DNA of 64,000 nt from Pseudomonadota bacterium. GTDB taxonomy: Bacteria > Pseudomonadota > Gammaproteobacteria > Steroidobacterales > Steroidobacteraceae. Made by a program: the position numbers and the translations under genes. The DNA lies in NCBI GenBank assembly GCA_021851405.1, contig JAJZDW010000001.1, positions 1 through 64,000 of the forward strand, written 5' to 3'. Position 1 is the stretch's first letter. The number at the start of each line of letters is the position of its first letter. Under the pieces are notes generated by a model. The model had not been told where the DNA came from, made no database searches, and saw only the letters and a program-made list of their open reading frames with translations. Below, one piece after another: positions 1-8,735 of the stretch.

Positions 1-2
1 TG

Positions 3-101
3 TTGCGTGCTGTCGTTGGTCGCCTGCGTTATCTCCAGAAGACACCAGAGCATGTGCGCTCGTTCTTTCGACATCCTGAGACACGCTATGCGTATGCATA
101 G
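3..101 (+). CDS. C-terminal tail of an unidentified gene cut by the window edge
   Basis: An open frame enters from the left edge and ends at a TAG after about 32 residues. It reads LRAVVGRLRYLQK, then TPEHVRSFFRHPE, then TRYAYA. The basic and aromatic composition would suit the tail of a transposase or another DNA-binding protein, but I do not recognise the family and the rest lies outside the window. About 250 bases without a gene follow before the next one. The frame may be open by chance. Confidence 0.35.
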   Translation: MRAVVGRLRYLQKTPEHVRSFFRHPETRYAYA

Positions 102-348
102 TCTCTAAGTTAAGTACTGATTAGTAAAAGTGATCCGCAAGATGTTCAACGGTACAGCGGACGTGCGAGCGTAGAAAATGAGGGGCGCACTCAAAGAGGG
201 GGGTGTCGGTGACCCAGATGTCGGCCAGGAGGAAGGTTCTCCTTCACTGGGCTATTTCGAGATCGCGCCTCCTTCGGTTCCAATAGCCAGACCGTTGACT
301 TCCAATTATCATGTTCCCTAGTTCCAATTTCCGAGGTTTCGGATCGGC

Positions 349-1569
349 ATGTACCAACGGTTTGTGGAAAGGCGGGTGGAGAAGGCCCTTTCAGATACCC
401 CGGTGGTTCTGATCGTGGGTCCCCGCCGTTCGGGCAAAACTACGCTGGTGCGGAAGCTGGGAGAGGCCGGGCGGACCTATATCACGCTGGATGACCCGAC
501 GACGCTCGACGCCGCGCAATCCGATCCGGTCGGCTTCATCCGCGGTCTCGACCGGGCCATCATAGACGAGGTTCAGCGCGCTCCTGACTTGCTGCTGGCG
601 ATCAAGAAGACGGTTGACGAGGACTATCGACCGGGACGCTTCCTGCTGACCGGATCCGCCAGCGTACTGACCCTGCCGCGCGTCGCTGACAGCCTGGCTG
701 GACGCATGGAAATGCTCCAGATGCTCCCACTCGCCCACGCCGAAGTGAAAGGTGTGACGCCGACCTTCCTGGAGCGATTGTTCAAAGGCAAGCTACAAGG
801 ATGCCAAGCGGGGATCACGGGGGACCATCTCGTCAAGCTGGTCCTTCTTGGCGGCTTCCCTGAAGCTATCAGCCGCGAAAGTGAGCGGCGGCGCCAGGAC
901 TGGGCGCGGTCCTATCTCACTTCGGTCCTTACCCGCGATCTGAGAGACATCGCCGAGATTGAAAAGTTGACGGAGTTGCCGAAATTCGTGCGCCTTCTGG
1001 CGGAGCATTCCGGGCAGTTGGTCAACTACTCACAGTTCGGCGGCAGCATCAATGTCAGCCACAAGACCGGCCAGCGCTATGTCGGGCTGCTTGAACAGGT
1101 GTTCCTCGTTGCGACACTGCAGCCCTGGTACACGAACGCGCTAAAGCGGATCGCCAAGACACCGAAGCTGCATTTTCTCGATTCCGGACTCCTCGCCGTC
1201 ACGCGCGGACTAAGCTTCGACCGAGTGAAGGCGAATCGCGGCGAATTTGGCGCACTTCTGAAAAGTTTCGTGTTCTCGGAGGTCCTGAAGCTCATGTCGG
1301 GCTCAGATCTGCGGCTCACGCCGTATCACTTCCGGGACCAGCAGATGCACGAGGTGGACATCGTGCTCGAGCGCGACGACGGCATGATCGTGGGGATCGA
1401 GGTGAAGGCGGCCGCGACGGTAAAATCCAGCGATTTCGCCGGGCTGCGGACATTGGCCGAGGCGTGCAAGGAGCGATTTGCGTATGGGGTTGTACTCTAT
1501 GACAGCGCAGATGTTGTGCCCTTCGGCGACAGGCTGTCTGCGGCGCCATTATCGTGTTTGTGGAGCTAA
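349..1569 (+). CDS. AAA ATPase with C-terminal DUF4143 (PD-(D/E)XK-like) domain
   Basis: This 406-residue protein starts with an AAA_14-type ATPase. The P-loop GPRRSGKT is at residues 24-31 and a Walker B-like segment, RAIIDEVQRAP, follows. The C-terminal half fits DUF4143: it has a helical middle, then HEVDIVLE and GIEVKAAATV, which resemble the D...ExK core of a PD-(D/E)XK nuclease fold. Such proteins are widespread and patchily distributed in bacteria and archaea, often as lone accessory genes. Their biological role is poorly known. The neighbours are a gene remnant and a small hypothetical gene, so context gives no function. The ATG is preceded by GGATCGGC, a weak ribosome site. Confidence 0.85.
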   Translation: MYQRFVERRVEKALSDTPVVLIVGPRRSGKTTLVRKLGEAGRTYITLDDPTTLDAAQSDPVGFIRGLDRAIIDEVQRAPDLLLAIKKTVDEDYRPGRFLLTGSASVLTLPRVADSLAGRMEMLQMLPLAHAEVKGVTPTFLERLFKGKLQGCQAGITGDHLVKLVLLGGFPEAISRESERRRQDWARSYLTSVLTRDLRDIAEIEKLTELPKFVRLLAEHSGQLVNYSQFGGSINVSHKTGQRYVGLLEQVFLVATLQPWYTNALKRIAKTPKLHFLDSGLLAVTRGLSFDRVKANRGEFGALLKSFVFSEVLKLMSGSDLRLTPYHFRDQQMHEVDIVLERDDGMIVGIEVKAAATVKSSDFAGLRTLAEACKERFAYGVVLYDSADVVPFGDRLSAAPLSCLWS

Positions 1570-1808
1570 GGAGCGGCGCTGCATCTCAAAGGATTGATGA
1601 AAGCTGAAAAGAAAAACATCCAGACAGAAGTGATTGCTAACAACGGTCGAGGCCTACAGCAAAGATAGTCCCTTAGCCATCGCGCGGCTCGAAACGGGCA
1701 ACAGGGAGGAATCCGATCTGCGCGGAGCGCGACAGTTGCCGCAACGCGAAATAACCCACTTCGTCAAGTGGCTATTGGCGAGGATCAGCTCGCGTGTTGG
1801 GAAGGATT

Positions 1809-2114
1809 ATGATCGCTCCCCTGAGAAAAAGACGGCTGACCGGCGAACTCTACAGGCGCGATCATAAGGTCGAAGCGCTATTGGTCGAGCTGTCTTCGTT
1901 GTCGCGAGACGACCTGATTGCTCGCGCCGCAAATTCCAGCCGAAGCGACCCGAGTTATATACCGAGCGAGTGCTTGGTATATTTCATTCGTGCGAGTCGG
2001 ACGGATAATAGGGAAACTTGGTTCGAACGACTTTACAAGGCTTTGACAGCACGCGTCCTCCGCTCCCTGGCGAAAACGGAGAACGCGGATGGCAAGACCG
2101 AGTCACTCACCTAG
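1809..2114 (+). CDS. Small hypothetical protein, possibly a truncated copy of a larger family
   Basis: The frame gives about 101 residues from an ATG at 1809, with GGAAGG just upstream; a GTG at 1794 is an alternative. It is charged and helical, with segments such as ALLVELSSLSRDDLIARA, PSECLVYFIRAS and WFERLYKALTARVLRSL. The middle part has the flavour of hypothetical proteins from integrated elements that are usually longer, so this copy may lack its C-terminus; that is an impression, not a match. The gene ends about 130 bases from tRNA-Arg, in a region with other signs of rearrangement. Confidence 0.4.
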   Translation: MIAPLRKRRLTGELYRRDHKVEALLVELSSLSRDDLIARAANSSRSDPSYIPSECLVYFIRASRTDNRETWFERLYKALTARVLRSLAKTENADGKTESLT

Positions 2115-2155
2115 TCATTGCCGAACCCGGCACAGGGCGCCTCCGCGCACGTGTG

Positions 2156-2388
2156 CGGAGTGACCAGGCGTGACCCAAAGGGAGTGGGTTTGTGGCCAAA
2201 GCGCCACACCAGGGCGCTCGCCACGACTGGATTCTGTTGGATTGGCGCGCCCGACTGGATTCGAACCAGTGACCCCTGCCTTCGGAGGGCAGTACTCTAT
2301 CCAGCTGAGCTACGGGCGCGTACCTGAAATCTTATCTCAATTGCCGACGTGACGCCGATCGGCCCTGGGTCACGCCCTGGTCACTCCG
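2156..2388. repeat. 21-22 bp inverted repeat flanking tRNA-Arg
   Basis: The left arm, 2156-2176, reads CGGAGTGACC then AGGCGTGACCC. The reverse complement of the right arm, 2367-2388, reads CGGAGTGACC then AGGGCGTGACCC. They differ by one inserted base. The arms lie about 190 bases apart with the tRNA-Arg gene between them. The arrangement could be the termini of a small non-autonomous element, a trace of integration at the tRNA, or a long-range stem. No transposase or integrase gene lies between the arms. Confidence 0.7.
2243..2319 (-). tRNA. tRNA-Arg (anticodon CCG)
   Basis: On the minus strand the acceptor stem GCGCCCG at 2319-2313 pairs with CGGGCGC at 2253-2247. The D arm is GCTC...GAGT. 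The anticodon stem CTGCC/GGCAG encloses the loop CTCCGAA, giving anticodon CCG, which reads CGG codons. The T arm is ACTGG-TTCGAAT-CCAGT. The discriminator base is G and the CCA end is encoded at 2245-2243. The molecule is 77 nt with all arms intact. It sits inside a 21-22 bp inverted repeat, and a degenerate partial copy lies about 180 bp away. Confidence 0.95.
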
Positions 2389-2464
2389 CCGGCAAGGCTC
2401 CGAAGGGGCCCTTCCCAAGCTCGTGATCCTTCAGCATTATCCGTCCGAACCGCGGCTTGACTTC

Positions 2465-2503
2465 TTCGCAGGCGGCCACTCCATCCAACTGAGCGACGGG
2501 CGC
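2465..2503 (-). other. Decayed tRNA-like fragment resembling the 5' half of tRNA-Arg
   Basis: Read on the minus strand from 2503, the sequence begins GCGCCCGTCGCTCAGTTGGA. It keeps the 5' acceptor strand, D arm and 5' anticodon strand of the nearby tRNA-Arg. A loop-like CTGCGAA follows, but its flanking strands no longer pair. Further on, the T-arm bases are too altered to form a stem, and there is no 3' acceptor strand. It therefore looks like a tRNA remnant and not a functional gene. Decay of a duplicated tRNA or an old integration junction are the simplest explanations. Confidence 0.6.
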
Positions 2504-2729
2504 GCCGCGTGGCGGCGCGCGACTGACCCAGGGAAGGGCCAGAGTGACGGTCGATCCGGAGCAACTCCGGCGCGGCCGTCTGCGCCAGCGCCCGCGGATC
2601 ATACGCGGGTCACCGTCTGGACGCCACGTGCGGGGGCGGACGGGGGGTCTGGCGGCCAGGGCTTCAGCCACGCGGCCACAAGTGGTTATACTGCGCCTTC
2701 CGCGTTCACGGATTCCCCAGAGAGGTCTC

Positions 2730-3287
2730 GTGAGCAAGCAGGATTCGCATTTCATCAACGTGTTCAGCATGGTGATCGGCCTTCTGGTCACGATCGCCAT
2801 CCTGATTTTCATCTTTGCCCGCTACGTCGGTAACCGTACGCAGGAACGTCAGATCCTGTCGGACACCGAGTACATCCACCGGGTGGAGCAGCGCGTCACG
2901 CCGTTCCAGCGCGAAGCGATCGCCGGGCAGAACAATGCCGGTCTCGCGATTGCGCCCGCGGCGGGCGCGGCGAGCAGCACCGGCGGCAGTGGCGGGCTCG
3001 GTGTGCCGACCACCGGCCAGGCGCTGTTCGAACAGACCTGCAGTGCCTGCCACGGGCCGGGGGTCGCGGGCGCGCCGAAGGCCGGCGACAAGGCGGCCTG
3101 GGCGCGACACCTCGCCAAGGGGCTGGCCACGCTCTACGACCATGCGCTGCACGGTTTTCACGGCTCGACCGGAATCATGCCGGCCAAGGGCGGCCGCCCC
3201 GGGCTTCCGGATGCGGTCGTCAAGCGAGCCGTGAACTACATGGTCTCGCTGGTCGACCCGCAGATGGTCAAGGGCAAGCCCAAGTAG
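2730..3287 (+). CDS. Membrane-anchored cytochrome c5-type monohaem protein
   Basis: The GTG at 2730 follows AGAGGT and gives a 185-residue protein. A single N-terminal membrane segment, FINVFSMVIGLLVTIAILIF, anchors it with the rest in the periplasm. The haem attachment motif CSACH is at residues 104-108. HGSTGIMPAKGG supplies the likely methionine ligand in cytochrome c5 fashion. The linker before the haem domain is rich in Ala and Gly. Such proteins pass electrons between respiratory complexes and terminal oxidases or reductases. Upstream extension of the frame is open but lacks the hydrophobic start, so it was rejected. It converges with ubiK. Confidence 0.9.
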   Translation: MSKQDSHFINVFSMVIGLLVTIAILIFIFARYVGNRTQERQILSDTEYIHRVEQRVTPFQREAIAGQNNAGLAIAPAAGAASSTGGSGGLGVPTTGQALFEQTCSACHGPGVAGAPKAGDKAAWARHLAKGLATLYDHALHGFHGSTGIMPAKGGRPGLPDAVVKRAVNYMVSLVDPQMVKGKPK

Positions 3288-3346
3288 CCCCGGCGCGTCG
3301 CGACCCGCACCCGCCCGGCCCGGCCCGGCGCGGCCGCGCGGGTGCT

Positions 3347-3598
3347 TCAGTGGGGCTGCGGCGCGGCGGCTTCGAGCGCCTGCAGGCGCGCTTCGAGTTC
3401 GGCCAGCCGCTCGCGCGTGCGCTGCAACACCCGCATCTGGGTGTCGAACTCCTCCCGGCTGACCAGATCGAGCTTGCTCAGGCTGGCGCGCAGCACGGCC
3501 CGGAAGTTGTTCTCCAGGTCCTTCTGCACCGTGCGCAGTCCCGGCGGCACGCTCTCGGCCAAGCGCCGGGCCATCGCGTCGATCCCGAAAATATCCAT
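3347..3598 (-). CDS. ubiK: UbiK, ubiquinone biosynthesis accessory factor
   Basis: This 83-residue protein belongs to the UbiK (formerly YqiC/BMFP) family. The N-terminus IFGIDAMARRLAESVPPGL is amphipathic, and the C-terminal half is a heptad-rich coiled coil (VLQRTRERLAELEARLQALE) expected to trimerise. In the family it works with UbiJ in aerobic ubiquinone synthesis. The ATG at 3598 lies 9 bases after GAGG; ATGs at 3604 and 3613 are in frame but sit too close to that site. ubiK next to glnK-amtB is a common gammaproteobacterial arrangement. Here it is divergent from amtB and glnK is missing. Confidence 0.88.
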   Translation of the reverse strand: MDIFGIDAMARRLAESVPPGLRTVQKDLENNFRAVLRASLSKLDLVSREEFDTQMRVLQRTRERLAELEARLQALEAAAPQPH

Positions 3599-3652
3599 CG
3601 TCATTGACCTCATTCAGCATGCCCCGTATTGGGGCGTAGGAGCGCCACCGCA

Positions 3653-3667
3653 GCACCAAGACGGTGC
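3653..3667. promoter_or_regulatory. NtrC-type enhancer site upstream of amtB
   Basis: GCACC at 3653-3657 and GGTGC at 3663-3667 form a dyad with a 5-base spacer, matching the NtrC half-sites GCACC-N5-GGTGC. Its centre is about 87 bp upstream of the start expected from the sigma54 element at 3721-3736, a usual enhancer distance. Binding of NtrC-phosphate is inferred. Confidence 0.75.
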
Positions 3668-3720
3668 AGCCTGCAACCGCAGGCATGCGCAAGCGCCGGA
3701 AGCGCTTGGAAAATCTGCCA

Positions 3721-3736
3721 TGGCATGAATTCTGCA
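3721..3736 (+). promoter_or_regulatory. Sigma54 (-24/-12) promoter of amtB
   Basis: TGGCATGAATTCTGCA matches the sigma54 consensus TGGCACG-N4-TTGCA with one mismatch in each box and the exact spacing. The GG (3722-3723) and GC (3734-3735) doublets are intact. Transcription would begin near 3747, leaving a leader of about 100 nt before amtB at 3846. With the upstream NtrC dyad it predicts expression under nitrogen limitation. Confidence 0.78.
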
Positions 3737-3845
3737 CCAGCGCCCGCGGCATCAGCTTACGCGCGTCCCGGCCGCTCGTGCATCCCCGCGAAGGGGGACG
3801 GCAGCGGCCGCAGGCGCGTCTCACGCCCACCGCCCGGGAGAACAC

Positions 3846-5228
<1,383 letters not shown>

Positions 5229-5244
5229 CGCGGCAGATGTGCGG

Positions 5245-5278
5245 CGCCCCCCGGCCGTCGTCCGACGGCCGGGGGGCG
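5245..5278. terminator. Strong GC-rich hairpin after amtB
   Basis: CGCCCCCCGGCCGTCG at 5245-5260 pairs perfectly with CGACGGCCGGGGGGCG at 5263-5278, about 16 bp with a minimal loop. It starts 17 bases after the amtB stop. There is no T-run, only GTGTGCATTGTG, so intrinsic termination may be weak. A role in 3'-end stability is possible too. Confidence 0.6.
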
Positions 5279-5378
5279 TGTGCATTGTGAGAGGCAGCCC
5301 CTGGTCTGATGCGAGCGCCTGTGCCAAAGTAATTGCGGACGTCGGGCGATGAGCGTGCCGCGACGCCCGGAGGCGCAC

Positions 5379-5846
5379 ATGTCACGCACCACGATGTTCT
5401 TCAGTCTGCTGGCCGCCACCCTGCTGCTCGGGGCGCTGGCGCCGGCGCACGCAGGTGTCTACCGCTGGGTGGACAAGCACGGTGTGGTCCATTACAGCGA
5501 CCAATGGCGCCCCGGCGCCGTTGAGGTCGCGACGGCCGCTGCGGACGGTTCCTCGGCCACACCGTCGGACGCGACACCGAGCGTCAGCGCCGAGGATCAT
5601 GCGGCCGACCACATGATCCAGCACGCCGCGGATGAGCGCGCAGTGCAGGCCCAGGAAGCCAAACTGCGGGCCCAGCGCTGCACCAAGGCCCAGGCGGCCT
5701 ACCATCAGCTGATCTTCGCGCGGCGCCTGTTCACCACGGAGGCGAACGGCCAGCGCCATTACCTGAGCGACGCCGAAGCCACGGCGGCCCGCGTCAAAGC
5801 CCGCGCCACGATGAACCGTTGGTGCAGTCCGCCGGGCGGGGAGTGA
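5379..5846 (+). CDS. DUF4124 domain protein, exported
   Basis: The 155-residue protein starts at an ATG placed after GGAGG (5369-5373); an in-frame ATG at 5349 lacks such a site. A signal peptide (FFSLLAATLLLGALAPAHA) leads straight into the DUF4124 motif GVYRWVDKHGVVHYSDQW, a short beta-rich fold common in proteobacterial envelope proteins. The rest is Ala-rich and charged with two cysteines, C103-like in AQRCTKAQ and one in RWCSPPG. The family function is unknown. The gene stands alone between the amtB terminator and the dehydrogenase gene. Confidence 0.8.
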   Translation: MSRTTMFFSLLAATLLLGALAPAHAGVYRWVDKHGVVHYSDQWRPGAVEVATAAADGSSATPSDATPSVSAEDHAADHMIQHAADERAVQAQEAKLRAQRCTKAQAAYHQLIFARRLFTTEANGQRHYLSDAEATAARVKARATMNRWCSPPGGE

Positions 5847-5923
5847 GTTCCGCCGACGGCCTGATCGTCCTATAGTGGTGCGCTGCGGCCCGCGGGCCGA
5901 CTCAGCACGAGGCAACCACTGCG

Positions 5924-6811
5924 ATGCGCGTAGGATTCGTCGGACTCGGCGCCATGGGCGCCCATATGGCCCGCAACCTGCACAAGGCAGGTCTGCTCGC
6001 CTCGGTGTACAACCGCACGCCGCAGAAGGCTGAATCGCTCGGCGCAGAGCTCGGCATCCCGGCGAGCGCCACACTGCAAGAGCTGGCCACGCGGGTCGAG
6101 GCCGTCGTCAGCTGTGTTTCGGCCGACGCCGACGTGCTCGAGGTCACCCGCCAGCTGGCCCCGCGGCTCGCAGCCGACGCACTGCTCATCGACTGCTCGA
6201 CCGTGGCAGCCGACACCGCGCGCCGCGCGGCCGAACTCCTGCGCCCCGCAGGCGCGGCATTTCTGGACTGTCCGGTCAGTGGCGGCACGGAGGGCGCCCG
6301 CGATGGCACGCTTGCGGTCATGTGCGGCGGCGATCCGCAGGCCTTCGAGCGGGCCCGCCCCCTCCTCGCGGCGATGGGTCGCACCGTGACGCTGTTCGGC
6401 CCGGTCGGCAGCGGTCAGGCCGCCAAAGCCACCAACCAGATCATGTGCGCGGGCATCATCGATGCGGTGGCGGAGGCCATGGCGTTCGCGCGCGCCCAGG
6501 GTCTGCCGCTGGAGAAGCTCATCGACACCCTCGGCAAGGGCGCCGGCTCGAGTTGGTACTTCGTGCACCGCGCGCCGAACATGGTGCGCGGCAGCTACCC
6601 GGCGGGCTTTCGCGTACGGCTGCACGCCAAGGACCTGACCATCTGCCGCGACATGGCGGCGCGTTTCGGCGTTTCACTGCCGGTGGTCGAGCGCATGCTC
6701 GGCGAGTACGCGGAGCTGATTGCCCGGGGACACGGCGATGAGGACATCTCGGCGGCCTTCCGGCTCAAGGCCGAGTTGTTCGATCCACACCACGGCACGC
6801 CGCGAGACTGA
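5924..6811 (+). CDS. NAD(P)-dependent beta-hydroxyacid dehydrogenase (HIBADH/GarR family)
   Basis: This 295-residue protein has an N-terminal Rossmann domain with GFVGLGAMGAHMARNL at residues 4-19. It carries the substrate-binding signature DCPVSGGTEGARDGTL and the catalytic-lysine segment GSGQAAKATNQIM, followed by an all-helical C-terminal domain. The family oxidises or reduces small beta-hydroxyacids such as 3-hydroxyisobutyrate, tartronate semialdehyde or 6-phosphogluconate. The exact substrate cannot be read from sequence. It converges with maiA, ten bases away, and is not in a clear operon. The mmsA gene 16 kb away acts on the product of 3-hydroxyisobutyrate dehydrogenase, but there is no direct linkage. 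Confidence 0.88.
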   Translation: MRVGFVGLGAMGAHMARNLHKAGLLASVYNRTPQKAESLGAELGIPASATLQELATRVEAVVSCVSADADVLEVTRQLAPRLAADALLIDCSTVAADTARRAAELLRPAGAAFLDCPVSGGTEGARDGTLAVMCGGDPQAFERARPLLAAMGRTVTLFGPVGSGQAAKATNQIMCAGIIDAVAEAMAFARAQGLPLEKLIDTLGKGAGSSWYFVHRAPNMVRGSYPAGFRVRLHAKDLTICRDMAARFGVSLPVVERMLGEYAELIARGHGDEDISAAFRLKAELFDPHHGTPRD

Positions 6812-6820
6812 CCCAGCCTC

Positions 6821-7456
6821 TCAGGACGCATCCGGCTGTGCCGCGGGCGCGGCCTGAGCAAAAGCGGGCAGCGTCTCCAGGGATGCCCCCACGGCCGTGA
6901 GCGTCGGGAACGGCGCGAGTTCGCAGCTGAAGCGGCGCGCATTGAACAGCTGCGGCACGAGACACACATCGGCGAGCGTGACGCACCCCGCGAACAGCGT
7001 TCGACCATCGCTGTGGGCGCGCGCCTGAGTCTCGAGGCCTGCGAACACCACCCCGACCCAATGCCGGTACCAGGCGTTGACGCTCTGCTCGTCCTGACCG
7101 AGCGGGCCGCGCAGATAGTTCAACACCCGCAGGTTGTTCAACGGATGCAGATCGCAGGCAATGGCGAGCGCCATCGCGCGCACCTGCGCGCGATGGCGCG
7201 GCTCGCGCGGCAGCAGCGGCGGCTCGGGATGGGTCTCCTCCAGGTACTCGATGATGGCCAGCGATTGGCCGATCACCGCCCCGTCGTCGGCGAGCGCCGG
7301 CACGAGACCCTGGGGATTGCGCGCCAGATACTCCGGCCGGTGGTGCTCCCCGGGACGCAGATCGACCGGCACCGACTCGTAGGCGATGCCTTTGAAATTG
7401 AGTGCGATCCGCACACGGTACGCGGCGGAACTGCGAAAGAACGTGAACAGCTGCAT
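6821..7456 (-). CDS. maiA: Maleylacetoacetate isomerase (zeta-class GST)
   Basis: This 211-residue protein has the zeta-class glutathione S-transferase layout. The N-terminal thioredoxin-like domain begins QLFTFFRSSAAYRVRIALNF, with the SSAAYRVR motif supplying the catalytic serine and glutathione contacts. IGQSLAIIEYLEETHP follows, then a helical C-terminal domain. The enzyme isomerises maleylacetoacetate to fumarylacetoacetate in tyrosine/homogentisate breakdown. No homogentisate dioxygenase or fumarylacetoacetase gene lies nearby, so pathway assignment rests on the protein alone. It is divergent from the thioesterase gene, and the 115 bp between them should hold both promoters. Confidence 0.87.
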   Translation of the reverse strand: MQLFTFFRSSAAYRVRIALNFKGIAYESVPVDLRPGEHHRPEYLARNPQGLVPALADDGAVIGQSLAIIEYLEETHPEPPLLPREPRHRAQVRAMALAIACDLHPLNNLRVLNYLRGPLGQDEQSVNAWYRHWVGVVFAGLETQARAHSDGRTLFAGCVTLADVCLVPQLFNARRFSCELAPFPTLTAVGASLETLPAFAQAAPAAQPDAS

Positions 7457-7571
7457 CGCGATTCATTCCCGGCGAGGCCGACGCACGGCGCAGGAGCGAG
7501 AGTGCCACGGCAGGGGCGCCGGTGGAATGCCCACGCGCGCCAGCGGTGCCGAGCCGGTAGAATGGCGCCGC

Positions 7572-8009
7572 ATGAGCATATGGTTCTCGACTCTCAGCAC
7601 AGAGTCGCTGCAGAAAGTCGAGCGCGGCGGGTTCGCCGCGCGCATCGGCATCCAATTCACCGACCTCGGGCCGGATTACCTCTGTGCCGCCCTCGAAGTC
7701 ACACCGCAAGTCCACCAGCCCTATGGCGTGCTGCACGGCGGCGTGTCGGCGGCACTCGCCGAGACCGTCGGCAGCGTTGCCGCGAACCTGTGCGTCGATC
7801 CGGAGCGCTTCATGTGTCTCGGTCAGGAACTCAATGCCAACCACCTGCGCCCGGTGAGCAGCGGCCGGATCACCGCCACGGCGCGCCCCTTCCACATCGG
7901 CCACCGCAGCCAGGTCTGGGGCATCGAGATTCGCGACGCACGTGAGCGGCTCGTGTGCGTCTCCCGACTGACGATGGCGGTGGTGCCGCGCCGAGCCTCG
8001 GCACCGTGA
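7572..8009 (+). CDS. PaaI-family hotdog thioesterase
   Basis: The ATG at 7572 gives 145 residues. The hotdog fold is indicated by VHQPYGVLHGGVSAALAETV, the PaaI/YbdB-type motif in which HGG and the following acidic residue line the active site. LGQELNANHLRPV and a final strand, LVCVSRLTMAVV, complete it. Enzymes of this kind hydrolyse aryl- or acyl-CoA thioesters. Related proteins act on DHNA-CoA or phenylacetyl-CoA intermediates, but the substrate here is open. The frame is open further upstream, but that part lacks family similarity. lptM follows eight bases later and may be co-transcribed. Confidence 0.85.
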   Translation: MSIWFSTLSTESLQKVERGGFAARIGIQFTDLGPDYLCAALEVTPQVHQPYGVLHGGVSAALAETVGSVAANLCVDPERFMCLGQELNANHLRPVSSGRITATARPFHIGHRSQVWGIEIRDARERLVCVSRLTMAVVPRRASAP

Positions 8010-8017
8010 GAGTCGCG

Positions 8018-8215
8018 ATGAGAACTCGCACATTCATCGGCGCGGCCGCCGTACTGCTCGGGTGCTCGGCCTGCGGCTTCAAGGGCCCGCTCTATCTGCC
8101 CCCGCACCACGGCACCGTCGTGACGCGCCCGGCGCCCGCCGCGGGCCCCTCGACCCCGCACAAGACTCAACCGCGCAAAGCGGTGGGCCCGGCACCGTCC
8201 GGCCCAGCCGCCTGA
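8018..8215 (+). CDS. lptM: LptM (YifL-like) LPS-assembly lipoprotein
   Basis: This 65-residue lipoprotein has a signal peptide ending in the lipobox GCSAC. The LptM hallmark CGFKGPLYLP follows immediately. The rest is a low-complexity Pro/Ala/Lys tail. In Escherichia coli LptM binds the LptD-LptE translocon and helps LptD mature; that role is carried over by similarity. The gene more often sits beside lysA-dapF in gammaproteobacteria; here dapF is 12 kb away. The start at 8018 gives a compact signal peptide; an earlier in-frame start would add 21 polar residues and was rejected. Confidence 0.88.
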   Translation: MRTRTFIGAAAVLLGCSACGFKGPLYLPPHHGTVVTRPAPAAGPSTPHKTQPRKAVGPAPSGPAA

Positions 8216-8250
8216 TCCTCAGAGGATCCCGCACCGGGCCTGAGCGGCGC

Positions 8251-8688
8251 TCATCGCGTCACGATCTGCGGCTCCATGGCCGCGAGTTTCGCGAGCAGGT
8301 TGTTCTGCGCCGCAATGGGATTCGCCCGACGATCCATGGTCAGGTACAGATCGGTGGCGAGCGCGTTGAAGGCCGCCTGGGTGACACCGAGCTGAGCATG
8401 TACGGCGTGCATACTCATCGAGAACTGACCATTCCCGCCCTCCAGCTGACAGAACTGAAGCGCAAGAGCCGCCTTCAGCACCGGGATGCTGGTGTTGCGG
8501 AATTAAGCGCTGATGCGCGGATCGATGACGACCCGACTCACGAACGCGTTGACGAGCGCTCGCATTCCGGGGGTGCCGCCGAACTGCGCATAGTAGTTGG
8601 CGTCAGCGCCCTGAGCGGAACCCGCCGACAGGACCACCAGCGCGCCGAGAATGGAAACTCCGTGAAATCGGAAAATTCGCATCATCAT
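8251..8688 (-). pseudogene. Group I truncated haemoglobin, broken by an in-frame TAA
   Basis: An ATG at 8688, preceded by GAGGTG, opens a protein with a signal peptide ending SAGSAQGA. The globin start YYAQFGGTPGMRALVNAFV follows and runs to DPRISA, where a TAA stops it at 8505-8503. Without any frame change the sequence then continues FRNTSIPVLKAALALQFCQL, the proximal-histidine region (MHAVHAQLGVT) and the family C-terminus LLAKLAAMEPQIVTR, to 8251. Relatives read roughly DPRINAFFRNT here, so the stop replaces one codon. The first fragment lacks the haem-ligand half, so the gene is probably inactive unless the stop is read through or is a sequence error. Confidence 0.8.
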
Positions 8689-8735
8689 GGACCACACCTC
8701 GTGTCGGAATGAGCAAGGCAAGCGCCGACCGGAGC

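Noticed and set aside
349-1569. The DUF4143 ATPase as part of an anti-phage system
   Set aside because: No partner gene, repeat array or other defence component is nearby.
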